Under the pieces are notes generated by a model, which saw only the letters and a list, made by a program, of their open reading frames with translations, had not been told where the DNA came from and did not search any database. Shown here piece after piece: positions 1-6,136 of a stretch of 8,964 nucleotides of DNA (position 1 is the first letter of the stretch; every line of letters starts with the position of its first letter). The translations under genes were made by a program, and so were the position numbers. Where the stretch lies: the NCBI GenBank assembly GCA_020629815.1, contig JAHDCN010000106.1, positions 1 through 8,964 on the forward strand. Reading direction: 5' to 3'. The DNA is from Verrucomicrobiota bacterium. GTDB lineage: Bacteria > Verrucomicrobiota > Verrucomicrobiia > Verrucomicrobiales > DEV007.

Positions 1-38
1 ATAATGATGAACTAGGTTTTTAACGCGAAGCGTTTTTC

Positions 39-45
39 GTCCAAC
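39..45 (-). other. possible attI/attC core site (GTTGGAC)
   Basis: On the minus strand these bases read GTTGGAC, a full match to the integron recombination core GTTRRRY, where IntI cuts between G and TT. The minus orientation is the one expected if cassettes run leftward away from intI. The perfect 5-bp hairpin AACGC-GAA-GCGTT (22-34) lies just beyond it on the cassette side. Against this, the motif is short: about 0.6 matches are expected by chance in 300 bp on both strands. No second core site completes an attC, and IntI-binding direct repeats cannot be assigned. Confidence 0.2.
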
Positions 46-52
46 AGTTTTA

Positions 53-172
53 TTATAGGAACGTAAAATGATATACGTTACTCGTTCTTGTTGCAAATTC
101 AGCTTTGATCATTTTTCGCAACTCTCTGGTAACAAACACAGTAAACTCAAAAACATCTCTTAGGCATTTCAT
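53..172 (-). CDS. possible 39-codon small ORF in the attI region
   Basis: A minus-strand frame starts at ATG (172-170) and ends at TAA (55-53). It would encode a 39-residue basic peptide beginning MKCLRDVFEF and ending VYHFTFL. An AGGA motif lies 8 nt before the ATG, one of the better ribosome-binding-site matches in this window. I recognise no family. The orientation is that of integron cassette genes or of short leader ORFs known in some attI regions, so it might be a leader peptide or a decayed first cassette. In DNA this AT-rich, a 39-codon open frame somewhere in six frames is not very unlikely by chance, so I hold this weakly. Confidence 0.25.
   Translation of the reverse strand: MKCLRDVFEFTVFVTRELRKMIKAEFATRTSNVYHFTFL
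60..79. repeat. inverted repeat AACGTA-N8-TACGTT
   Basis: Perfect 6-bp arms (60-65 and 74-79) flank an 8-bp AT-rich spacer, giving a 20-bp dyad typical in size of a dimeric regulator site. It sits in the AT-rich block about 230 bp before intI and inside the weak minus-strand reading frame. Its role is unknown. It could be a regulator or IntI binding site, or chance in AT-rich DNA. Confidence 0.3.
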
Positions 173-271
173 TTTAGTTTTCCTAAATACTTAATCTGTT
201 TAAACAACTGATATATCCTTACGTATATCCAAATATTAAACCCAAGTGAAGTTCATTTTCGCTTTTTTTGG

Positions 272-300
272 TTGCAAAACACGTTCAATTGAACTGTAGT
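272..300 (+). promoter_or_regulatory. candidate intI promoter
   Basis: A possible -35 element TTGCAA (272-277) is followed, after exactly 17 bp, by a poor -10 element TGTAGT (295-300). This would start transcription at or just before the ATG at 308, giving a nearly leaderless mRNA, which fits the absence of a Shine-Dalgarno sequence. The palindrome at 283-294 would fill the spacer, a classic position for a repressor site. The -10 match is weak, so the exact promoter is uncertain. Confidence 0.3.
283..294. promoter_or_regulatory. putative LexA (SOS) operator GTTCAATTGAAC
   Basis: This is a perfect 12-bp palindrome with half-sites GTTC and GAAC around AATT, ending 13 bases before the integrase ATG. 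It matches all eight core positions of the LexA box I recall as experimentally supported in Verrucomicrobium spinosum (TGTTC-N4-GAACA). The outer bases here are C and T instead of T and A. LexA control of intI is established for class 1 and Vibrio integrons, which gives biological sense to a LexA box here. The inverse arrangement GAAC-N4-GTTC is the Gram-positive type, so this one points to the Verrucomicrobiota. By base composition, a GTTC-N4-GAAC match would occur in these 300 bp by chance with a probability well under 1%. Confidence 0.6.
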
Positions 301-307
301 TGTAAAA

Positions 308-1576
308 ATGAACACTTCAGACGATTCCAATGTTACTCAGCCGTGGCATGCCGACCTGGAAGCTTCCCGGGATTGCAGCCGAGCAGAGAAGGAGCGCTAC
401 ACTTGGTTTCTCAACTGGTTTGAGCGTTGGAGATTGCGTAAGAATCTTGCGGCGGAGCGTAAATCAACCGTGATTTTCTGGAAGACGCAGGTTCAGTCAA
501 AGCCGCGTGAGCAATGGCAGCTGGACAACTGGGCGGAAGCAATGCGGTGGTATACCAAATGGCTCCAACTTTTTCAGGACCGAGACTTGGACGTTCCACA
601 ATCCATACCCGAGCGGGTATCCCGTTCGGTAGAGAACGCCGGATGTCGTCGCGGGTTGGCTTTGAATACCCGGAAAACCTACCGATCCTGGGCGGCACGG
701 TTTGCAGCTTTTGCCGGCTCGGAACAGGCGGCCATGGATCCCGGCAAAGCGCGTGAATTTCTGAGTCACCTGGTCACGGAGCGGCGAGTGGCCTATTCCA
801 CACAGAAACAGGCATTAAATGGATTGGCTTTCTTCTTCAAAGACGTGTGTCGGATGGAAGAAGTGGATTTGGAAGTTCGCTTTCAGAAGACGCGCAAACG
901 TATCCCGGTGGTGCTGAGTCTGGAGGAAATTTCGAAGATCCTCGATCAGCTCGATCCAACCTGTCGCCTGGCTGCCGAACTCCAATATGGAGCAGGCCTG
1001 CGGCTTGCCGAGCTGGTAGAGCTACGTGTCAAAGATATCGATTTCGAGCGGCGGCAAATCACGGTTCGCAGCGGCAAAGGCAACCGCGACCGGGTGACTG
1101 TTTTGCCATCGAAACTGGTGCAACCACTTCAGGAATGGACGGAGAAGACCCGGGAGGTTTTTGAACAGGATCGACTTCAAGAACGCCCCGGGGTCGCCCT
1201 TCCCCACGCCTTGGAGCGCAAGCTGGGCAAAGCCGGTGAGGACTGGTCATGGTTTTGGATTTTCCCCGCAAGGAAGGAATCGATTGATCCGGTGAGCGGA
1301 ATTCAGCGACGGCATCACATCCACGAGAAAGTTTACTCAGCAAAACTACGCAAGGCAGCTAAGGAGGCTGGAATCACAAAACGAGTGACGACACACGCCC
1401 TACGGCATTCATTCGCAACTCATCTACTGGAGAAAGGGGTCGATATCCGAACGTTGCAGGAATTACTCGGACATTCCAATGTGAAGACGACGCAGATCTA
1501 TACTCATGTGGCGCAAGGAACGAGTGCCACCGGGGTGGTAAGTCCAGCTGATGGTTTACCAGAGCCGACGGTCTAG
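308..1576 (+). CDS. intI: integron integrase (IntI-family tyrosine recombinase)
   Basis: This 422-residue site-specific recombinase should insert and excise gene cassettes between attI and attC sites. The tyrosine-recombinase catalytic set is complete: R232, K257, H363, R366, H389 and nucleophile Y398 (IYTHV). The stretch that separates IntI from XerC/D is present at about 290-355: [11 protein letters not shown], then WSWFWIFP, then [15 protein letters not shown]. It closely follows the class 1 integrase pattern, including the post-catalytic SPADGLP. Residues about 100-185 form the SAM-like core-binding domain. Residues 1-100 are a Trp-rich, charged extension absent from class 1 IntI (337 residues) but of a kind I recall in environmental and PVC-group integrases. 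ATG 308 is the only start: the frame is closed by TGA at 290-292. The downstream neighbour is a convergent SDR gene, so this is probably a chromosomal, sedentary integron. SOS control is suggested by the upstream palindrome. The gene looks intact. Confidence 0.92.
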   Translation: MNTSDDSNVTQPWHADLEASRDCSRAEKERYTWFLNWFERWRLRKNLAAERKSTVIFWKTQVQSKPREQWQLDNWAEAMRWYTKWLQLFQDRDLDVPQSIPERVSRSVENAGCRRGLALNTRKTYRSWAARFAAFAGSEQAAMDPGKAREFLSHLVTERRVAYSTQKQALNGLAFFFKDVCRMEEVDLEVRFQKTRKRIPVVLSLEEISKILDQLDPTCRLAAELQYGAGLRLAELVELRVKDIDFERRQITVRSGKGNRDRVTVLPSKLVQPLQEWTEKTREVFEQDRLQERPGVALPHALERKLGKAGEDWSWFWIFPARKESIDPVSGIQRRHHIHEKVYSAKLRKAAKEAGITKRVTTHALRHSFATHLLEKGVDIRTLQELLGHSNVKTTQIYTHVAQGTSATGVVSPADGLPEPTV

Positions 1577-1626
1577 CGGTGAAGTCGCCACGGAACGAAT
1601 TTCCTGAATTCTAAAGCCTAACGCGG

Positions 1627-1640
1627 GCAGGAATACCTGC
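1627..1640. terminator. weak stem-loop between convergent genes
   Basis: GCAGG-AATA-CCTGC forms a 5-bp GC-rich stem with a 4-nt loop in the 108-bp gap between the ends of intI and the SDR gene, where a bidirectional terminator is expected. GGCAGG (1626-1631) could alternatively pair with CCTGCC (1656-1661). No T-tract follows on either strand, so intrinsic termination here is only a possibility. Confidence 0.25.
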
Positions 1641-1684
1641 ACATAGAAACGCTGACCTGCCTTCGCAAACCGAATGTTCCCCCG

Positions 1685-2461
1685 TCACGGTCGCAAGTTC
1701 ATGTAGCCGCCATCGATGGGGAAGGCCTGGCCTGTGATAAACGACGAGTCTTCACTACATAAATACAGCGCCAGGTTGGCGATTTCTGCCGGTTTAGCCA
1801 TCCGACCGATTGGTTGGGCAGCAGACAATTTGGCAAACATCTCGTCGCGATTGTCAGGATAGTTTTGCTCCAGGTAACCATCAACGAAGGGCGTGTGAAC
1901 ACGGGCCGGGCAAATGCAGTTACAGCGAATCTTGTCATTCAAGTGATCGGCAGCCACCGAAAGGGTCATGGTATGGACGGCGCCTTTACTTGCGGAGTAG
2001 GCAAACCGATCCGGCAAACCGGCGACCGCAGCGATACTAGACATATTGAGCACCACTCCCCCGCCCTGCTTGACCATTTGCGGCAGCACAAAATGAAGAC
2101 AGTGATAGACACCCTTCACGTTGACATTGAGAACCCGTTCAAAGTCTTCCGGGCCGGTGGAGCAGGCGGTGCCAATGTGAGCGACCCCGGCATTGTTGAC
2201 CAATACATCGATAGAGCCCCACTTTTCGGCAACGGCATCGACTGCACTCTTCACGCTGTCAGCATCGGAAACGTCGCAGGGAAAGGCCTCTGCAGTTCCA
2301 CCCGCTTTCGTGATTTGATCGACTACTTCGCCTGCGGCCACTTCGTCAAATTCAAATACGGCCACCCGGCCGCCTTCGGCAGCAAATGTCGTAGAAATAG
2401 CTTCGCCGATGCCTTTGCCGCCACCGGTAACAATCACGGTTTGATCCTGCAATTTTCCCAT
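1685..2461 (-). CDS. SDR family NAD(P)-dependent oxidoreductase
   Basis: This 258-residue classical short-chain dehydrogenase/reductase is a cytosolic Rossmann-fold enzyme that interconverts an alcohol and a ketone. Visible signatures are the nucleotide-binding TGGGKGIG (12-19), the NNAG structural motif (89-92), active-site N114 (LNVNVKG), and catalytic S142, Y155 and K159 (YSASK). An acidic residue at the end of the second beta strand (E37, in VFEFDE) suggests NAD(H) rather than NADP(H). The IRCNCICPARVHTP segment and the C-terminal ITGQAFPIDGGY resemble the branch holding BDH2/DHRS6-type and 2-keto-3-deoxy-L-fuconate dehydrogenases. A sugar-acid substrate is therefore possible but unproven, and no other sugar-pathway gene is nearby to support it. 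It lies 64 bp downstream of the Asp-rich protein gene on the same strand and could be co-transcribed. No clear Shine-Dalgarno precedes the ATG. Substrate is unknown; family assignment is firm. Confidence 0.9.
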   Translation of the reverse strand: MGKLQDQTVIVTGGGKGIGEAISTTFAAEGGRVAVFEFDEVAAGEVVDQITKAGGTAEAFPCDVSDADSVKSAVDAVAEKWGSIDVLVNNAGVAHIGTACSTGPEDFERVLNVNVKGVYHCLHFVLPQMVKQGGGVVLNMSSIAAVAGLPDRFAYSASKGAVHTMTLSVAADHLNDKIRCNCICPARVHTPFVDGYLEQNYPDNRDEMFAKLSAAQPIGRMAKPAEIANLALYLCSEDSSFITGQAFPIDGGYMNLRP

Positions 2462-2525
2462 ACCGGGAAACTGCAGGTATTTGCTTTGGTACGCAACGAG
2501 GAATGAGACTTATCCGGATACTCGA

Positions 2526-3230
2526 TCAGTCATCGTCGTCGTCATCATCCCCATCGTCGTCGTCATCATCGTCACCCCGGTCGTCGTCGTCATCGTCGTG
2601 GCCTCGACCACGGCCACGGCCATCGTCTTCTTTCCCACCAGGAACGCTGTCTACCTTGGGTGGAGGTGCGTTGGTTACACTCGATTCCAACGGTGAATCA
2701 CCATCGAGATCGATCACATCGCCAAACCCTTCGAATTCAAAAGGCTCCAAATTGTTGTTACCACGATCTCCTGCCACAGCTACCGTGCCGTTTGCAGAGC
2801 TTTCCAGAACGATGGTTCCATCGATATCCACCGGGATGGCATCATTTCCATCAAACTCAAGAGGCGGAAGCTCCGGATAGTTGATAATGGATAAGTCACC
2901 TGATACCCCGACATCAACTGTTTCCAAAGGAGATCGCGGGGGATGTTGATTGCCTCCTCCTTGCGGGGTGGTGGAAACATCAGGCAAATATCCGAAAACG
3001 ATATACTGCTGATTCGGCGAAAGGGTGGAAATCGTCTTGGAAAGGCGCGTAGCGTATTCCGTGTAGTCCCCGCTGGCGCTGCCACCGCTGGAAAGAATTT
3101 TTGCAACGATGTAATCGACTGACGGATTGTCGCCGGCCAGCTGAGCTTTGGTATTTGTCGTTCCAAGTCCGAGGACGGCAAATAGGAGCACAAGAAATCG
3201 TTGTGCTACCCTGCAGGGTTTCTTTGTCAT
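2526..3230 (-). CDS. secreted protein with poly-aspartate C-terminal tail
   Basis: I recognise no family. I place the start at ATG 3230-3228, giving 234 residues with a typical signal peptide: basic MTKKPCRVAQR, hydrophobic FLVLLFAVLGLG, and likely cleavage after TKA (A29). A longer frame reaching 3335 would read through the likely promoter and bury the signal peptide, so I reject it. The mature part begins with a small region around VDYIVAKILSSGGSASGDY. It continues with low-complexity sequence rich in Asp, Gly, Pro and Ser, including VDIDGTI and VIDLDGDS. It ends in RGRGRG, then three Asp blocks (6, 7 and 7 residues) separated by RG or G. Such a tail would be disordered, strongly negative and able to bind Ca2+ or other cations. 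A role in the cell surface, matrix or mineral binding is inference. Expression of the tail as part of a real gene is supported by the clean frame from signal peptide to stop. Confidence 0.75.
   Translation of the reverse strand: MTKKPCRVAQRFLVLLFAVLGLGTTNTKAQLAGDNPSVDYIVAKILSSGGSASGDYTEYATRLSKTISTLSPNQQYIVFGYLPDVSTTPQGGGNQHPPRSPLETVDVGVSGDLSIINYPELPPLEFDGNDAIPVDIDGTIVLESSANGTVAVAGDRGNNNLEPFEFEGFGDVIDLDGDSPLESSVTNAPPPKVDSVPGGKEDDGRGRGRGHDDDDDDRGDDDDDDDGDDDDDDD
2529..2606. repeat. GAY (Asp) trinucleotide repeat tract with 21-bp tandem unit
   Basis: Seen on the plus strand as runs of GTC and ATC triplets, this tract encodes the Asp blocks of the secreted protein. The 18-mer ATCGTCGTCGTCATCATC occurs perfectly twice (2532-2549 and 2553-2570), separated by CCC, so the array has a 21-bp period. 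That shows a duplication recent enough to have kept identical synonymous codon choice. Changes by slippage would stay in frame and alter only tail length. Confidence 0.85.
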
Positions 3231-3261
3231 TTCTGTTTGGGAGTTGTTGCGTGTCGATACT

Positions 3262-3289
3262 AATTTATGGTATTTATTGTTTTTATCAA
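3262..3289 (-). promoter_or_regulatory. candidate promoter of the Asp-rich protein gene
   Basis: On the minus strand TTGATA (3289-3284) matches the -35 consensus at five of six positions. After 16 bp comes TAAATT (3267-3262), which matches -10 at four of six. Transcription would begin near 3255, about 25 nt before the ATG at 3230, in an AT-rich part of the 130-bp divergent gap. This supports the shorter start of that gene. No comparably good promoter is visible for the rightward gene at 3361. Confidence 0.4.
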
Positions 3290-3360
3290 CTGTTTCCTGG
3301 CGATGGAATGGGAATTTCGTTGCTGCCTCGAGCAATTGACGTCATCCTGAGCGCTGAATC

Positions 3361-6060
3361 GTGACTTTCGCTGCTCCTCAGTTTTTTCTTCTTTTGGCTC
3401 TGCTCTTTTTGCTCGGCTGGTTTTTCCGCAGATTGGAATTGTGGCGACCGCTGCGCATTTTGCTTCTGTTTTTACTAGTGGCTGCGTTGGCGGATCCGCT
3501 GTTGGTGAAACGGGGTAAAGGTTTGGATTTGTGGGTTTTGATTGATCGCTCTCTGTCCGCAGATGGGATGGTGTCGCAGAACGAGCGCGAGTGGCGCACT
3601 CTTCTGGAGCGGTCTCGTCCCACTGCGAAAGACACGATCCATTTCGTCGATTACGCGGGTGAGGTGGTCACCAAGGCCAACGCCGAAACAGCGACCTACC
3701 CCGGCAACCGGAGCCTGACCCGGACGGGCCTCGCGATACAAGACGTCCTGGCCCGGGTTGATCAGGAAAAACACAGCCGCCTGCTGGTTTTTACGGACGG
3801 CTACAGCACTGAACCGCTAACCGGTGTCTCGGAGAAGTTAATCACGATGGAGGTGCCTCTCGATTTTCGGGAGCTTCGGGCAGAGGACTCGATCGACTAC
3901 CGTGTCATGGATTTCGACATGCCCGGTCGCATCCAAATCGGCGAGCCTTTCATCGTCGATATTCAACTGGCAGGATCTCCGACGGCAAAAGTGCCGATGG
4001 CAATTTATCGAGGCGAAACACAGGTATTGTCGCGCGAGGTCGAGGTGGAAAATGGACTGGGGCGTTTTCGCTTTTCCGATCGAATCGTCAAGCCGGGTGC
4101 CCACCGGTATCGGGTCGAGATCACACCGGAGAATGATGCTTTTCCCGGCAACAACTCGTATGAGACATGGATCGAAGTAACAGCTGGGCCAAGAATCCTG
4201 CTCATTTCCAAATATACCGATGATCCGGTGGCAGCCATTCTTCGCGCGCAGGGGTTTGACGTAGTGATTGCCGATGATCCCCTGAGCCTGAGTCCCGGAT
4301 CGCTGACCGGAGCGCGAGCCGTGATTCTGAATAATATTCCCGCCTGGGAGTTCCCCAACGACTTCCTGGAGGCGCTTACCTTTTTCGTCAAAGAGCAGGG
4401 CGGCGGTCTGATGATGGCCGGAGGCAAGTTCAGCTTTGGTTCGGGTGGGTTTTTCGAATCAGCCGTCGATCCCCTGCTCCCTGTGTCGATGGAGCTGAAA
4501 AGTGAACATCGCAAGCTGGCGGTGGCAATGGCAATCGTGATGGATCGATCCGGATCGATGGGCATGACAGTCACCAGCGGCCACACGAAAATGGATCTCG
4601 CCAATGAAGGCGCAGCCCGCGCGGTCGAGCTACTGGGCGCGATGGATGCGGTCACTGTGTATGCCGTCGACAGCCAGGCTCACGAAATCGCCCCGCTGCT
4701 CAATGTGGGAAAATCGAGAGGAGAGCTGATTGACCGGATTCGTACCATTGAGTCGATGGGCGGCGGGATTTTTGTCTTCACCGGGTTGGAAGCCGCCTGG
4801 AAAAGTCTGGAGACGTCGTCATCGGGCCAGCGCCATATCATTCTATTTTCCGACGCTCAAGACTCCGAGGAACCGGGAAAATACAAGCAGCTTATTGCCG
4901 AGATGCGCAAGGAGAATGCGACGATCAGCGTAATCGGGCTCGGCAAGCGCGGCGATGTTGATGCACCATTTCTCGAAGATATCGCCACGCGTGGCGACGG
5001 CCGTATTTTCTTCACCACCGATCCGGGCAATGTGCCGAGCATCTTTGCGCAGGAAACCGTTTCCGTAGCCCGCTCGACTTTTGTCGAAGAACCGGTCAGC
5101 ACCCAGGCAACCGGCGCGTGGTATGAGCTTTCCAATAAAGAGATGAAATGGCTGGGCGAAATCGACGGCTATAATCTGAGCTACACCCGCGACGGGGACG
5201 ATGCCTCCCTTCTCTCCAAAGATGCCTACACCGCACCACTGGTCGCCAGCGGTAGACGCGGGATTGGTCGGACTGCTGCCGTTTCGTTTCCGCTCGGCGG
5301 AGAGTTTTCGGAAAAGACCAGAAACTGGGAAGATGTCGGCGACTTTGTGCAGACGCTGTCTCGCTGGCTCATGGGCGAAGATCTGCCGCCCGGTATCGGA
5401 CTGCGCCATCACTTGAGTGGAACCGAGCTGACCATTGATCTGCTTTTCGAAGAAGAACCGTGGCAGCAAACCTTTGCTCTGAAGGCACCCCGGCTGGTTC
5501 TCAACCGCGGCGAAGGCGATGGGAAAACGGATGAGGTAACCTGGAACCGACTCGCTCCCGGCCACTACTCCGTTAAGGTCGATTTAAAAGAAGGTGAGCT
5601 GATCCGCGGTGCAGTCCAGGTGGGCGGTGCGGCAATTCCCTTTGGACCGGTCGTGGTCGGCACCTCCAGCGAGTGGGCATTCGACAATGATCGCGTCGAT
5701 GAACTCCGCGAAACGGCACGTGCCAGCGGCGGTCGCGAGCTGGTCGATTTAGAAGATGCCTGGGAGAAGCCACCGGCGACCGGATTTCACTCGATCCGCA
5801 ATTGGCTGCTTTGGGCAGCCCTGATCACCTTCATCCTCGAGGCATTGATCACCCGCACTGGTTGGCGGATGCCCCTTTGGACGAAACCGGATCTCACCCG
5901 AAAACCGAAGAAGAAGAAAACACCTAAAGCAAAACCGGAGAAGAAAGAGGAGGAACCGGAACCCGATCCGGAGCCTGTCGTCGCTACTCCGGACGAGCAG
6001 GAAGAAACAAATCGCAAGAAGCGCCGCAGTCGATTCGACCGGGCCAAGAAGAGGCGTTAG
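3361..6060 (+). CDS. large membrane protein with two VWA-like domains and a GATase1-like domain
   Basis: This 899-residue protein resembles the BatA/aerotolerance-type and Planctomycetes-Verrucomicrobia VWA membrane proteins often annotated as VWA or glutamine amidotransferase-like. Two N-terminal hydrophobic segments (about 7-22 and 31-48) lead to a degenerate VWA-like domain with DRSLS (62-66) and FTDG (144-147). A beta-rich section follows (about 180-275). Next is a class I glutamine-amidotransferase-like fold (about 277-380), where MAGGKFSFGSGG replaces any catalytic Cys motif. Then comes a full VWA domain (about 385-565) with MIDAS residues DRSGS (395-399), T474 and D498. A final transmembrane segment (about 814-831) precedes a cytoplasmic tail very rich in Lys, Glu and Pro. 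Most of the protein should face the periplasm, and metal-dependent protein binding is the likely role. Start is GTG at 3361: an in-frame TGA lies at 3355-3357, and only this start keeps the N-terminal membrane segments. The MoxR ATPase and DUF58 genes that usually accompany such proteins are not adjacent. Molecular function is unknown. Confidence 0.85.
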   Translation: MTFAAPQFFLLLALLFLLGWFFRRLELWRPLRILLLFLLVAALADPLLVKRGKGLDLWVLIDRSLSADGMVSQNEREWRTLLERSRPTAKDTIHFVDYAGEVVTKANAETATYPGNRSLTRTGLAIQDVLARVDQEKHSRLLVFTDGYSTEPLTGVSEKLITMEVPLDFRELRAEDSIDYRVMDFDMPGRIQIGEPFIVDIQLAGSPTAKVPMAIYRGETQVLSREVEVENGLGRFRFSDRIVKPGAHRYRVEITPENDAFPGNNSYETWIEVTAGPRILLISKYTDDPVAAILRAQGFDVVIADDPLSLSPGSLTGARAVILNNIPAWEFPNDFLEALTFFVKEQGGGLMMAGGKFSFGSGGFFESAVDPLLPVSMELKSEHRKLAVAMAIVMDRSGSMGMTVTSGHTKMDLANEGAARAVELLGAMDAVTVYAVDSQAHEIAPLLNVGKSRGELIDRIRTIESMGGGIFVFTGLEAAWKSLETSSSGQRHIILFSDAQDSEEPGKYKQLIAEMRKENATISVIGLGKRGDVDAPFLEDIATRGDGRIFFTTDPGNVPSIFAQETVSVARSTFVEEPVSTQATGAWYELSNKEMKWLGEIDGYNLSYTRDGDDASLLSKDAYTAPLVASGRRGIGRTAAVSFPLGGEFSEKTRNWEDVGDFVQTLSRWLMGEDLPPGIGLRHHLSGTELTIDLLFEEEPWQQTFALKAPRLVLNRGEGDGKTDEVTWNRLAPGHYSVKVDLKEGELIRGAVQVGGAAIPFGPVVVGTSSEWAFDNDRVDELRETARASGGRELVDLEDAWEKPPATGFHSIRNWLLWAALITFILEALITRTGWRMPLWTKPDLTRKPKKKKTPKAKPEKKEEEPEPDPEPVVATPDEQEETNRKKRRSRFDRAKKRR

Positions 6061-6112
6061 ACCAATTCGCCATTCTATCGGTTTAACCGGAGAATTGGTC
6101 TAAATCCTTTTT
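6058..6112 (+). terminator. inverted repeat overlapping the VWA gene stop codon, followed by T-tract
   Basis: Perfect 11-bp arms TAGACCAATTC (6058-6068) and GAATTGGTCTA (6092-6102) enclose a smaller hairpin CGGTT-T-AACCG (6079-6089). TTTTT follows at 6108-6112. The left arm begins with the TAG stop codon of the VWA gene. The position, stem and T-run fit an intrinsic terminator, though five bases separate the stem from the T-run and the stem is only moderately GC-rich. The nested dyad also resembles small palindromic REP-like elements, which could be tested by looking for copies elsewhere in the genome. Confidence 0.5.
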
Positions 6113-6136
6113 CGCATCTGCTTCGTAACCAACCAC

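Larger units (their letters stand above)
1..307. other. AT-rich integron platform region upstream of intI
   Basis: This 307-base stretch has no convincing protein gene. Its GC content is about 32% by hand count over bases 1-300, clearly lower than the genes to its right. In integrons with the usual divergent layout, the region next to the 5' end of intI holds attI, the intI promoter and the cassette promoter, with cassettes running away from intI, here leftward out of the window. What I see is: a GTTC-N4-GAAC palindrome (283-294); one match to the recombination core GTTRRRY on the minus strand (39-45); a small hairpin AACGC-GAA-GCGTT (22-34); an inverted repeat AACGTA-N8-TACGTT (60-79); the 8-mer GTTGCAAA twice (90-97 and 271-278); and TATATCC twice, 12 bp apart (212-218 and 224-230). 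No paired RYYYAAC...GTTRRRY attC site was found. Confidence 0.5.

Noticed and set aside
340..380. Cys or nucleophile motif of an active glutamine amidotransferase in the VWA protein
   Set aside because: The expected nucleophile-elbow position reads MAGGKFSFGSGG, with no Cys and no catalytic His-Glu pair visible, so an active amidotransferase is not supported. Positions given here are protein residues.
1616..1624. GCCTAACGC after intI (GCGTTAGGC on the minus strand), like the outer core of an attC site
   Set aside because: A complete attC needs a partner GTTRRRY within about 60-150 bp to the right on the plus strand. None is present before or just inside the SDR gene, so this is probably a chance match.
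1814..2506. 230-codon plus-strand frame opposite the SDR gene
   Set aside because: It is antisense to a gene with all SDR motifs, has no recognisable domain, and its sequence is explained by the opposite strand's codon structure.
2503..2880. Ser-rich plus-strand frame over the Asp tract
   Set aside because: The Ser/Arg runs are simply the complement of the GAC/GAT repeats. The minus frame has the signal peptide and coherent composition.
3231..3335. Longer 269-residue start for the Asp-rich protein
   Set aside because: The extra 35 residues would bury a typical signal peptide and overlap the best promoter (3262-3289). The ATG at 3230 gives a proper secretory N-terminus.
4843..5565. 240-codon minus-strand frame inside the VWA gene
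   Set aside because: It lies wholly within the well-supported VWA protein and shows no domain or start context of its own.
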